Part shown: piece after piece, positions 23,746 to 36,314 of the stretch
Position numbering within the stretch: position 1 is the first letter of the stretch
Layout: each line of letters begins with the position of its first letter
NCBI RefSeq assembly: GCF_001039355.2
Contig: NW_019775968.1
Location: forward strand, 60,156 to 124,155
Reading direction: 5' to 3'
DNA length: 64,000 nucleotides
Source: Lingula anatina
Taxonomy: Eukaryota > Brachiopoda > Lingulata > Lingulida > Lingulidae
Program-made: the position numbers and the translations under genes
Notes under the pieces: model-generated
What the model was told of the DNA's origin: nothing
Database searches by the model: none
What the model saw: the letters and a program-made list of their open reading frames with translations, nothing else

Positions 23746-26380
23746 ATTGCTCATGCAAAATGACCAAAAACAATTTAAGAAAGTGAAAAGTACACGCAAT
23801 GATGTGGAGAAGAAATAAAGCTATTACAGACGAGAGGGATTAAAAGTTTTTTATGGAACATTACTTTTAGGTGTTTAATTGATAGGTAATTTACTTAAAA
23901 GAACTTTTTATGAATTTAAACTGTACCATCACAGGTTCAGTTTCTCACAACCTTTAATAATAATAGGCCCTTAGCTTATACTGACTTACCAGCATAACCT
24001 GCATTAGCCAGATAGCCATGGCGCATATCACCTTGTCCTATTTACAGCCTCTGCATCTGTGTCAGCATAACAAGGAACCGCCATTGACGTACAATCTGCC
24101 ATGGGTAGTACGCCAAGGTTTTATACATACCTAGCCCTGTACATCACCTTAGCAGCCCTGCTTCCTGTTTATATCTGGTTGACTGGTGCAGGTAAATATT
24201 GGCACACTGTATATTAGTTCATGTACTTATTGTTTGATGTTGTAAAGGTAAATCCTGCTGTGTTCGCTACTGAGATGGGTCTATTTAAACACAGACAGTT
24301 AGTACGTGTAAGTCTGAAAGAAACATCCTTATTAAAAATATACCTGACGTGTTTGAAAATACCCTGAGGCATAATTATACATTTTCAGCCAAAAAAAACA
24401 ACAAAAAAAAAAAAAAAACATTTTACTATATCTGATGTAGGTAATTCCTTTTTCAAATAACATGAAAGCAGGACACCTTCGTGGACAAAAAAAGATTGAA
24501 ATGAATATAACTTATATATATATGTGTTTCGTTTTATTTTGTGTAGGCCATGGTTTATTTTCGAAAACGACCATCTACCGTGGCTTTCCTCTGCCAAAGA
24601 AAACGGGAATGGGATCAAAATTTGTTAGTTTGATGCAACGTTTGGATTCCGGTCAAAAGGCGTACCGGATTCCGGAAATGACGTCATGTGTTCCACGAAG
24701 ACATATCATATTTTTTAGGATTTCGAAATGTTCCTCCACCACGCTGTACATGCTCCTGCAGCGAGCTGTTGTCAAATATCGTTTGCGGGTTCTGCGACCC
24801 AAGACCAACAAGATTCATTTCTATCGAGTCCACCCTTACAGGCCAACGAAGATTACAGTGCAAGATGCAAAATACAACCCTAAGCTTACATATGATGTTT
24901 TAATGGACCACATGATATACGATGCTGACGTCATAAACAAAATGATGCCGTCAGACTCGTTTCACTGGCAATTCTTCGCGAACCATTTGCTCAGTTTAAA
25001 AGTGCATATGGTTACTTTAGGCTGTGGATGACGTTTGGAGTCCATTCAGCCGAATTTCTAAAACACCCCCAGTTTTACTGGAACCGGAGTGTGTCTGCTC
25101 GGGACAAGGCGACGTACGCGAGAAACAGCATGATCTCTGAACTAGGTTTTCCAGACGAAAGAGAAGATTTAAGAGACAACGACACTTTTATTCAAAGCTA
25201 CATCAATTTCCTTGACTCTGCGCTGGATTTTGTGATAATAGTGGAACTCCTCGATGAGTGTTTGGTGTACCTGCGACGTCTGTTATGCTGGACAATGGAA
25301 GATATGTTATACACAAATGCCAATGTACAAAAGAAGTACAGGCGTCCATGGAGGGAACAAAACAACACATTGTATAAAGAAAAACATAAACGGTGGAGCA
25401 AGGCGGATCACCAGCTCTATCAACATTTTCTGAACAAGTTTCTTGCTACACTCCGAAGACAAGGTCATGATTTCTTTGAAGAACTCTCCATATTCCGTAA
25501 GGCAAAAGATGCGTTGGACAGATGCGGAGGTGCGGACCGGGTTAGAATCAAAATTACAGACAAACATACTTTATACACTCGAGACTCAAAAATAAGCTGC
25601 ATTGGAAATCAGACAGTAAAGGGATAGGTTTTTAATGTGACAAGATGTGGCTTACATTTACAAACAAGAAAGAAAAGGCGATCACTGAAATACGGTCAGA
25701 TTTGTAAGGTGCTCGTCAATTTGGGCTGATTAAACCATACACTTCGTGATTATAGCCGGCTCAGCTCTCCTACAGCTTTCCGGCAATCACAAAACGTTAT
25801 TATAACGTTACCATTCCGTTAATGTCACCAATACTTGACCGTAACTTTATTAGTCATTATGTGTTTGCTGGGTTGGTATTGGGGTCGGGTACAGGGAGGC
25901 GCCACCGTAACTGCTACAGGAATGACAAATCCAAACGATCTCTTATAACTACGGTAGATCAATTAAATTACAATTATATTATCATTTACAATCATCTATG
26001 AAGATATTTACAATCATCCATGAAGATATTTAACTAAGAAGGACAACAATATCCAAAATAACTCTAGAAAATCTCTTGACTTCCTTAAAATCTTAAACTG
26101 TGTATGTTTCAGTGTATACGATGTTTTATATAATGTGGTTCTTTCTTCTGCGTCTGGGTTAACCATTCTGTGAGGGCGAATGAATAAATTATCAAAACAT
26201 GAAACAAATTCACTAACCCTGGCAGATATATATGCATTCTTAATGAGTTACAACATAAAGAATGACAGCGCAGTGCGGCAATATATAAATTCTTTGTCAG
26301 TCCTGCCGCAGTATTGCGAATCCACTGCGATGGCTCAAAGTTTATTCGCTCATAAAGATACAAAATGAAAGCCAAATCAT
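23735..26380 (+). repeat. Segmental duplication, copy 2 (sulfotransferase block)
   Basis: Counterpart of 4335-7040. Its 3' flank is followed by a MITE of the ATTC-array family at 26456. Confidence 0.85.
24101..25627 (+). pseudogene. Galactose-3-O-sulfotransferase family copy 2 (ST2), single-base frameshift
   Basis: Exon 1 is 24101-24191 with the same signal-anchor segment, followed by an intron to 24546. Exon 2 starts at 24547 and keeps the 5'-phosphosulfate loop (FRISKCSSTTLY). At about 24966 one C present in ST1 (TTTCACCTGG versus TTTCACTGG) is missing. The frame shifts just before the 3'-phosphate motif of ST1 and soon stops at 25031. Restarting in the other frame, the rest (25028-25627) remains highly similar to ST1 without further stops. 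The C-terminus differs, reading through ISCIGNQTVKG instead of stopping at ISCV. With one indel in an otherwise conserved ORF this is either a very young pseudogene, a segregating null allele or an assembly error. Confidence 0.75.
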
Positions 26381-26455
26381 TATTAATCTTAAAAATGCAA
26401 CTATTCCAGTAGCACCATACATCGAAATCCAAGATATAATGAAAATATCCTAATA

Positions 26456-27472
26456 CCGCCGTCACACTAGAGGCGAAATGAGCAAGAATGCCGTCGGAAA
26501 GACAGTTCTTTGTGCGTTTCTGGATATTCGAAGAGCATTCTAAAAATGTCGAGTACATTCTAAATATTTTACCCATTTATGTCTCCTCCATCCCAGTGCA
26601 CCACAAACTTGCATAGTCCCATTCATAACAAAAGAGAAGGCAACAAAGACTATCGGTTGTTCGTGATTTGGCCAAACAAGGCCGCTTTTATTATATAAAC
26701 TCACTATCCTAATAATTTTAACAATAATAACAATGTAGCAAATTGTTGCCTGCATTAAATGTTATGGCCTTAGGGATAAAAATTAAATATGAAACATTAA
26801 ATAAGACTCATCATCCTAAAAATAATGATGTGACGAGTCAGCAAAAGTTATTATTTTCAAACAATTTTGCACAAATTTCGTTTGTGGGGTTGCAAAGAGG
26901 CCCCACATTATAATTTTTGTGGCCAGCCCGAATGTTTTGCTCGTGTTAACAACTTTCGAAATGCATTCCAAGTGGAAAATTATCGAATGGCATTTGAATA
27001 GTATTCTAACTGCACTTTGACTGCATTTTAAATATTCTTACGGCATTCAGACAGCATTCGAAACATTCTGATCACATTCGAGCTAGAACCGAAATGGCAA
27101 GACACTTCAAATCCTGCTAGAATGAGCCAGAATGCAACTCTAATGCATCTCGATCCTATTTCAGCCAGCAATCGAACTACACTCGTACGACATTCGAAGT
27201 GTATTCTATATATTCTGACTGCATTCTGACAGCATTATTGATATTCTTAGTTTTCCAACTACATTCGAGCTGCATTTGAGAGCTAATACAGCCGAAATGT
27301 GCACGAATCATCCCACGAGGATTCAAGCTCATTCTGAGTATTCAAACGGCATTCTTACATGAATTAAGGTCAATTTGAAATTTCTCCCCGAATGTAATAC
27401 GAATTTTTAAATTTAGTCATTCCGGCTGGTTCTGCTTGATTCCTGCTGATTCCGAATAAATGTGACGGGGGC
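26456..27472. mobile_element. MITE of the ATTC-array family, long copy (1017 bp)
   Basis: The left tip GCCGTCACACTAG pairs with the right tip TGTGACGGGGGC. It shares blocks with 58956-59528, for example GAATGAGCCAGAATGCAACT and AGCCAGCAATCGAACTACAC. This copy has about 350 bp (about 26580-26925) absent from the other copy, and the other copy lacks about 110 bp present here. The interior is a loose array of CATTCNNNCTGCATT-like words. No transposase is encoded. Confidence 0.75.
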
Positions 27473-27993
27473 TTCAACAAGACCACTAAAATGTATTTTT
27501 TAAAGCTCAACTGTACAACCGCAATTGGACAGCGTTGACTCCTCCCCACTGTTTGTGTGAGAAAGTTGTAGCTATTCTACATTTTTCTTTCAATGTGAAA
27601 CAGCTGAAATTTAGCGATTGCTATCGATTTTTTAGGGTATCCTACAGATAGGTGCTTTGTATGTAAATTTCAGAAGTCAACTACGTAAGATTCTCTGTTT
27701 CTGCATGGCCATAAAACCTTAACCTCTGGTCAAAATGATAAAATTTTTGGAATAGTATCAAAATTCTAATCGAAAAATGTATGGAATCTCATAAGTTATC
27801 TATTCTATTTTCCTATATCTTATCTTTGGGTTTAGCAGTGACTAATGTCCTTCTGATGACCATGCATACACCCACTCTGCCTTGATAGCCTATTGCTACC
27901 CACAAAAAATTCCAATTCCCTTGTGCCAGGCCTTTCCCTCCCCTCAAATGAAACTCCGGGCGACCCCACTATTTAGTTCATATTACATTCCTC

Positions 27994-28039
<46 letters not shown>

Positions 28040-28559
28040 GTTGTTGTCGTTGTTGTTGTTGTTGTTATCGTAAGGTGAGCGCGTAACGCTTAGGCGATTG
28101 GCACCTTTTATCACATGCTATATTTTGTCCTTTTTTTCTTTTTGAGAATAAATTTAAAAAAAAACTTTTTGTCTTTATGCTGATGAGATTGATCATGTGA
28201 TTACCCTAAACTTTAAACAGAGCCCTGGGTCCCAGGGAAACTTATTGCTCACTTGGTTCATTTTGACATTCGGGTACCAACAATACTGATGCTTATTTAT
28301 GATGGAAATTACCAGTCATCTCAAACGATTTTACAACACAGCCAATTTAGAACTAAGAGTTAAAAAATAAAATAAAATAAAAAATAAAAGTGCAATAGCG
28401 ACAACTGGCGCCAAGTGGGCTGGTACATTGTATATCCCAGTGTAAAACACCACCAGCATATTTTAAGTGTTTGTAAGTGTACTTAAGTTTTCCGCTTAGG
28501 TGCTTCATAACTACTTACGTGATAAGGAAGTTCAACTTTGAAAAAGTCCATTTAGAATA
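27473..28559. other. Intergenic with ATT/GTT microsatellite
   Basis: An (ATT)n run at about 27996-28040 passes directly into a (GTT)n run to about 28066. The ORF called across it is low-complexity and not a gene. Confidence 0.6.
27996..28066. repeat. Compound ATT/GTT microsatellite
   Basis: About 14 ATT units followed by about 9 mostly GTT units. Confidence 0.9.
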
Positions 28560-29210
28560 TATTAACCTCTAACCCCCCTTATGATACTTAAGTTCGTGAC
28601 GATGCCGATCACCCGCCTTAAATAGAAGCACGCCTCGTGGCCTGATGCATGCGGCTACGGTATATTACCTCAGTCTTGGGGATATTTTGACATTTGGTCA
28701 TTGATCAACTCAAACAGAGTACTCGCACAAGAAACATTTGACCATTAAGAGGTAGGTACTCTTACATGATACCGAGCTGAGGATGAAAAATTCTAACATC
28801 ATCTTAGTGACTTATATGTATAAAAATTAGGCTTGAATTATTAAACGTCGGAGAAAAGTTATAAAGAAAAAATACTGTGGTGAGTAGCTGTGATTTCACA
28901 TATTTATAGTATCAGAATGGGAAATGTGATTAGAGCTAGTTTCACAATGAACCTCATATTGAGGAGGGTCAGTAGATCTACCCCCTCCTTCTGTGTTGTT
29001 TAAAACTACAGTACATTATACCAGGGAGATAAAAATTTCAAAGTGTACGTTTTTCAAAAAAAAAAATAAAAATAAAAAACACCCAATTCTGGCAAAGTAA
29101 AACGCTTTATCCAAAATCTTACGTACTTCCTGATACACAGTGTATGTCATATGGCCTTGCAGTTATTTTATCATATCGTTAACTTCCCAAGACACACGGT
29201 AATCAAGAAG
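28560..29210 (+). promoter_or_regulatory. 5' flank of the lipid transfer gene
   Basis: Conserved with 21721-22326, including a stretch around AACTCAAACAGAGTACTCGC and the segment TCAGTAGATCTACCCCCTCC. Because both copies keep this sequence it probably contains the promoter. I cannot place a TATA box or start site with confidence. Confidence 0.4.
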
Positions 29211-32200
29211 ATGTGGTCATATGTTTTCTACATGTGTCTCGTTGTTCCTCTGGCGCGGCCTACCCTCTGCAAAGACGAGGAGGACAATATGCCGAAAGAT
29301 CCGTCCCCTCAATCAAAGGCTGATTTACATGTAAGTACATAAGCTAATTGTTTATTTGTTCACTTTTCATTAATATTAATAAATTACTGATGTGTGTCTC
29401 ATTTTTGCGAGCTTGCTAAGAAATTTGATGTTTTCAAAGATCCAAGATAACCTAGATATTCATAAAGTTTCATCAGTTTGGATGTTGATAGCAGTTGAAA
29501 TTCCAGTTTGTCAGTTAAAATACTCTATTTTGGAGTTGGTGACAAAAAAAGTATTTTTATACCAACATAACTTAGTTTATTCTTCAGAATGAGACTCCTA
29601 TATCTGTCACTCGCGAATCAATGTTAATGATGTTATGATGATCTTCCAGCAGTGTTTAAGCTATTCCAGTCAAATGTCCGGTGTGAAAGTATTATAAGTG
29701 CTCAAGAAACGGAAGTCCCAAGGACATATATTACTGTCTGACCTAACCTCCTTTCACATATACACAGAAATGGAAGTGTTGCGTTATTAATGCCCGTACT
29801 GTACAATTATAATAAACACGAAGCGATAAGTATCGGTAATTTTCGTTCGGTTGGCAGCAGCGGCAACATAGGCCCATGGTTAAAGAGAGAACGAAGTCCA
29901 CATTGTCAACATCGATGTTACTCACTATGGGTGCTTTCCCAGAGATTTAGATCGACTTAACTCCCTGGGGGTTCAGGCTAAATTGCAGTCAGCCGAGCGG
30001 ACACCATATTTAATTACCCCCTTACAGCTTTTAGTAGGCGGGACAGACGCTTAAGCCGGCCAAGCTGACAGTAATCTAGTGAGACTCCCCACAGGGATAG
30101 ATCGAACTAAAAATCTATGGAAATGGGGTGTATCTATAGCTTTATTAAAGAGCCTACCTCCCCTTCCACTCTGTCATTTCAACTAACAAAAAATGCATTT
30201 TAAAACCAAAATTGTTATGCAAGTAGTATTTTTTGATGTGGCAAGATTTAAATTTATTTTATTTAAATATCAGGATTTTTCTTAAAACGATGAGGCGTGA
30301 CTCTTTAATATTTGATATTAAAATAGTCCTTTAAAAAATTATCGAGAGGCATTACATGTCTCATGATTTCTACATCTATACTTCCAAAATGCAAAGAATT
30401 AAAATGACTGAAACATTCTGGTACCATGCAGAGCCAACCTGCCAAATATTAATGGAGAATATGAAGACAAATAGTGGAAACAGAAAAGATAACAGCTATA
30501 TTACTTTTTTATCCTTCATATGATACGCGTTTCCTCTTTAGTCTCAAACTGTATATGTCACTGTTGTATATGGTGCGAGGCCAAACCAAAAATGAGGCAC
30601 TTATTTAAGGTGAAGGAAACGAGATATTTTCTCAATTTTTAGTCTTTTTTTAAATATCGTAAAAATATTAATTCTAAAACAAAACAAAAAAAAAATGACG
30701 GGCCATCTATTAACATCGGGTGGGGAACACATGTCCAACAAGGTCATTGTTACCTATCTGCAGGACTAAGAAAACTAAGGAATGGGTGTCCGCAGTACTT
30801 TTAATATCAAATCATCTCCCAGGGCATGCATGTCCTAGGAATTGGAGACCTAGGACAAGTATTCCCAGGACTAAGTGTCGACGGGACACTCATTTCTATA
30901 CAACATACATCCGTTCTCTTCAACTTCCCTGGGATGGAACTACAGGGAGTACACATCTACTGTAATGTCCATATTTCACACAGACCACGAATCCCACGAA
31001 TCGCCAGGTATTGACAAATTTCAGGATTCGTGAGGATTCGTGAGATTTTGCCAATTTTCTGGTCTAATTCGACACGCTCTACGATTCAGTTACGATACAG
31101 GTGCGATAGTGATACGAATATTCGTGGGATTAGGCTGGCATCGCACGAATATTGTCCAGAAATTCACTACGATTTTTTGGAATCGGGAGTTCGTGGCTAA
31201 AATTTTGAACAGCTCAAAATTTTTGCCACGAATTCCCGATTGATCAAGAATTGCAAGAACTGACTACGATTATATATGTATCTGTTAAGAACTTCACGAA
31301 CTGATTACGAATCCTGAAATTTGTCAGTTCGTGGGATTCGTGGTCTGTGTGAAATAGGGGCACCAAAGTTTTTGCCACGATTTCCTGTTGGTCAAGAATT
31401 GCAAGAACTGACTACGAATATATACGACTNGACCTAACCTCCTTTCACATATACACAGAAATGGAAGTGTTGCGTTATTAATGCCCGTACTGTACAATTA
31501 TAATAAACACGAAGCGATAAGTATCGGTAATTTTCGTTCGGTTGGCAGCAGCGGCAACATAGGCCCATGGTTAAAGAGAGAACGAAGTCCACATTGTCAA
31601 CATCGATGTTACTCACTATGGGTGCTTTCCCAGAGATTTAGATCGACTTAACTCCCTGGGGGTTCAGGCTAAATTGCAGTCAGCCGAGCGGACACCATAT
31701 TTAATTACCCCCTTACAGCTTTTAGTAGGCGGGACAGACGCTTAAGCCGGCCAAGCTGACAGTAATCTAGTGAGACTCCCCACAGGGATAGATCGAACTA
31801 AAAATCTATGGAAATGGGGTGTATCTATAGCTTTATTAAAGAGCCTACCTCCCCTTCCACTCTGTCATTTCAACTAACAAAAAATGCATTTTAAAACCAA
31901 AATTGTTATGCAAGTAGTATTTTTTGATGTGGCAAGATTTAAATTTATTTTATTTAAATATCAGGATTTTTCTTAAAACGATGAGGCGTGACTCTTTAAT
32001 ATTTGATATTAAAATAGTCCTTTAAAAAATTATCGAGAGGCATTACATGTCTCATGATTTCTACATCTATACTTCCAAAATGCAAAGAATTAAAATGACT
32101 GAAACATTCTGGTACCATGCAGAGCCAACCTGCCAAATATTAATGGAGAATATGAAGACAAATAGTGGAAACAGAAAAGATAACAGCTATATTACTTTTT

Positions 32201-35200
32201 TATCCTTCATATGATACGCGTTTCCTCTTTAGTCTCAAACTGTATATGTCACTGTTGTATATGGTGCGAGGCCAAACCAAAAATGAGGCACTTATTTAAG
32301 GTGAAGGAAACGAGATATTTTCTCAATTTTTAGTCTTTTTTTAAATATCGTAAAAATATTAATTCTAAAACAAAACAAAAAAAAAATGACGGGCCATCTA
32401 TTAACATCGGGTGGGGAACACATGTCCAACAAGGTCATTGTTACCTATCTGCAGGACTAAGAAAACTAAGGAATGGGTGTCCGCAGTACTTTTAATATCA
32501 AATCATCTCCCAGGGCATGCGTGTCCTAGGAATTGGAGACCTAGGACAAGTATTCCCAGGACTAAGTGTCGACGGGACACTCATTTCTATACAACATACA
32601 TCCGTTCTCTTCAACTTCCCTGGGATGGAACTACAGGGAGTACACATCTACTGTAATGTCCCTATTTCACACAGACCACGAATCCCACGAATCGACAGGT
32701 ATTGACAAATTTCAGGATTCGTGAGGATTCGTGAGATTTTGCCAATTTTCTGGTCTAATTCGACACGCTCTACGATTCAGTTACGATACAGGTGCGATAG
32801 TGATACGAATATTCGTGGGATTAGGCTGGCATCGCACGAATATTGTCCAGAAATTCACTACGATTTTTTGGAATCGGGGGTTCGTGGCTAAAATTTTGAA
32901 CAGCTCAGAATTTTTGCCACGAATTCCCGATTGATCAAGAATTGCAAGAACTGACTACGATTATATATGTATCTGTTAAGAACTTCACGAACTGATTACG
33001 AATCCTGAAATTTGTCAGTTCGTGGGATTCGTGGTCTGTGTGAAATAAGGGCACCAAAGTTTTTGCCACGAATTCCTGTTGGTCAAGAATTGCAAGAACT
33101 GACTACGAATATATACGACTCTGTTAAGAACTTCAGGAACTGATTACGATTCAACCACGAATCCTGAAATTTGTCAATTCATGGCGATTCGTGGGATTCG
33201 TGGTCTGTGTGAAATAGGGGCATAACCGAGTGAAGCGAATAATAGTTCTGTTTCATGCGACCCATCTTATCACAGATCTAAATCGCCGTTAAATCTAATG
33301 GTTTGATCCTAGGAAATAATAAGATAAAAATAAATAATTTGTTTTCAGGGCACAACTCTCCATTACCACTATGAAAGCGAGGCCAAACTGTTCGGACCGG
33401 CCGAGGAAACATTTCACATCTCCTCTACATTGGAGGTATTTTGTACATTTCATCTGGATATGCTTTTTTTTCTTCTATCTACTATATCAATTACGCGAGA
33501 TACTTAATCGTTTTACCTCTCCTAAATAGTTGTAACACTATTTGATATAAATACATCCAGTAGTACTGCGTTTACGTTTTTTAGGTTTGTTTAATGACAC
33601 AGTATAATGTTTATGATTTAATTAATGCACATGCTTCCTTTCTAGCAATTACAAGAGAGATAATATAAAGGTTTATTTTACCCAATAAATATATAAAATA
33701 TACACTTTCAGGCAGAAAGTGCTCTTTCAAAGCGTCGTGGTAATAAAAAACTAAAAAAAAAGTATGCATAAAATGTTTACTTCGTATTAAAAAGGGACAC
33801 TTAAAATCTCATAAAAATGTAAACAGGATGTGAGCAGTAAACTGTAAACAGGATGTGAGCAGTAAAATGTAATTTGGCACTCATGATAGACACTGTTTTA
33901 TTTGCTACCCTTTCAAGATAAATAGATCCAATTGGAGTTGGCTCTGCCCCAATCACGTCCCTTGCCGTCTTGAATGCATTTTCCTTTTTTTTCCCTCAAC
34001 ACTTGCCCGCCCAAACCATACAATTAACGCATGAGTTAGATACATTTTATTACACACCTGTAAAGGTCAACATAACCGACACATTCATGATAAAACCGTT
34101 CAATTTTCATAAAAATTACGCCCACTGTCTTACTTTATTCAAAACGTTGATAGTATTATCGCTCCAAGTAAGGCTTTTGATCAATTCTACAACCAATATC
34201 TTGTAATTTCTTGTCTAATGGCCTCACACTAAGTTCAGTAGATTATTTACAGTTTTTATCCGCGGCAGTTTCGATTCGACAGTCCTTTTATTTCTCATTC
34301 GCTGGGATATAGTTTAGGGAACATATTGTTTATGTATCGTTTATACAGACTTGACATGTTCTGTAATGTGGAATATTTCAGTTTAAAAGGTGTGACTGGT
34401 ATAATAGGAATGTTTTTTCAGTTATCTCATATGAGTTACATGAATAGAGAATATTAAGCAGGTGTGTCAGGACCAATTAATACCTTGTATTAATACCTTA
34501 AGGTATTAATTGGTCCTGACACACCTGCTTACAATTGTCTGTAACACTCCTGCAATACGCAATATGCGATAATTTCGATTTATAGTACTCTTTGGGCCAG
34601 TCGCCAAGGTCACAATAAAGTTCACAGACATCCCGAAGAGGCTTATGACGCATGGACAGCGCGTCGTCTACCTTTTTATTACTGCGACTGAAGAGAGGTC
34701 AAAATCCAATGGCACTTAAGTTTAAATAAAAGAGGAGACAACTTCAGTTGCTTTTTCATTTTACATGTATTTACAAGTTTCAATGTGTAAATAAATACAA
34801 GAATAAATATCAATTAATATTTAAGTTATCTATGTACCAGCAAAATATCTATCACACATTTTAAGGAAGTTTATATTAGACGATATCGCGTGCATAATTT
34901 TCATGCTTTATATATCAATGTATTGCTTGATTTACAGATGGCTATGGAAAATACCCGGATGAAAATGCTTCATCCTTTCTTATGTTTATGCACAGGGTGT
35001 TTGTGCAAGTAATTAAAGGCAATGGGTGAGGACATTTTAACTTACTTAAACTTAGTTAAAATGCTGCAAAATATTCTGAGATATTTTGCAAAATGTGCAT
35101 TGCAAACATGAAAAAATATCTACAGAACGTGACATGTTTTGGTAATGCATACTCCCAATTCAAAAGTGTTTCTTAGCATATTTTGGATTTGGGTGGATCT

Positions 35201-36260
35201 TAACTGATATAGCATATTAGAACGGTTTAAAGAGCAGGCTGACGAAAATCAACTTATTTATGCCATCAGAATAGGTAGGGTTTTTATTCCTGGCCCTGAT
35301 TTCACAAATCTTCGTTTCCATTTCAATAGCACAACCTCCCAGTCCGAGGCTCCCCTGTCTGCTGACGACTTGTATGACCAGCCTACCTTGTTTGTTCAAC
35401 TGGAAAACGGAACTATTGCCGAGGCCAGGTTTACCAAGGAAGATTTAGGTATGGTGTGTCTAGTCTAAAATGAAACATCATATCGACCTTTTCGCCTTAT
35501 TTTCTCTACCAACCAGAACTGAAACATGTTTAGATACAAATGTCCCATGAAGTGGTAAATATCGAGAAGTCGCCTGAGAGTTCTTACTTTTAACCAGTGA
35601 AGTCGGTTTCTATTATAAAGTAGTAATGCTTCTCCCATGAAGAGGTAATATACTATGAACTATCCAGAGATACGTCTTAAATCGAAACTACAGCATGTAC
35701 TGGCCGAATGGGATGGGGAATACTTTCGTTAGTAAAACGTGTCTTTCCACACACACGCCCGGCCAGGTTACAATTCTAAATCTGACAGAAAGTAAATGAG
35801 TGTGTAACATTATTTACATGAAACGATGCACGTAGGCATTTAATTATTCCTAATGTAAAGCTTTATTTTGAATGGGACTCCAAACATGACTTTTTCCACA
35901 TCTGTTTCAGGAAATACAGATGTCATGAATTTCAAGCGCTCCATTTTATCGGCACTTCAAACGAATTTGGTGCGTGACAAAGAAAATGTCATAGAGACAG
36001 ACGTGATGGGGACACATAATTCTCACTACAAGTAAGTGCAGTGTTTTATTTGTCCTATAGCTGTAAGAGGTACTTGCAAATATGAAGGCAAAATGCATAT
36101 AATAAATATAAAATATAAAATGAAAATGAATAAGTATAACAATCCAGAAAAGTAGATGTTTTGAAAATTATTTTATTGTTATTTATTTATCTATGTATTT
36201 ATTCATTTTGCATGTTGCGTTCATCTTTTTTATGTTTACTTTTTGTATAACATGTCTGTG

Positions 36261-36314
<54 letters not shown>

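Noticed and set aside
27882-28073. Leucine-rich ORF
   Set aside because: Translation of the ATT/GTT microsatellite.
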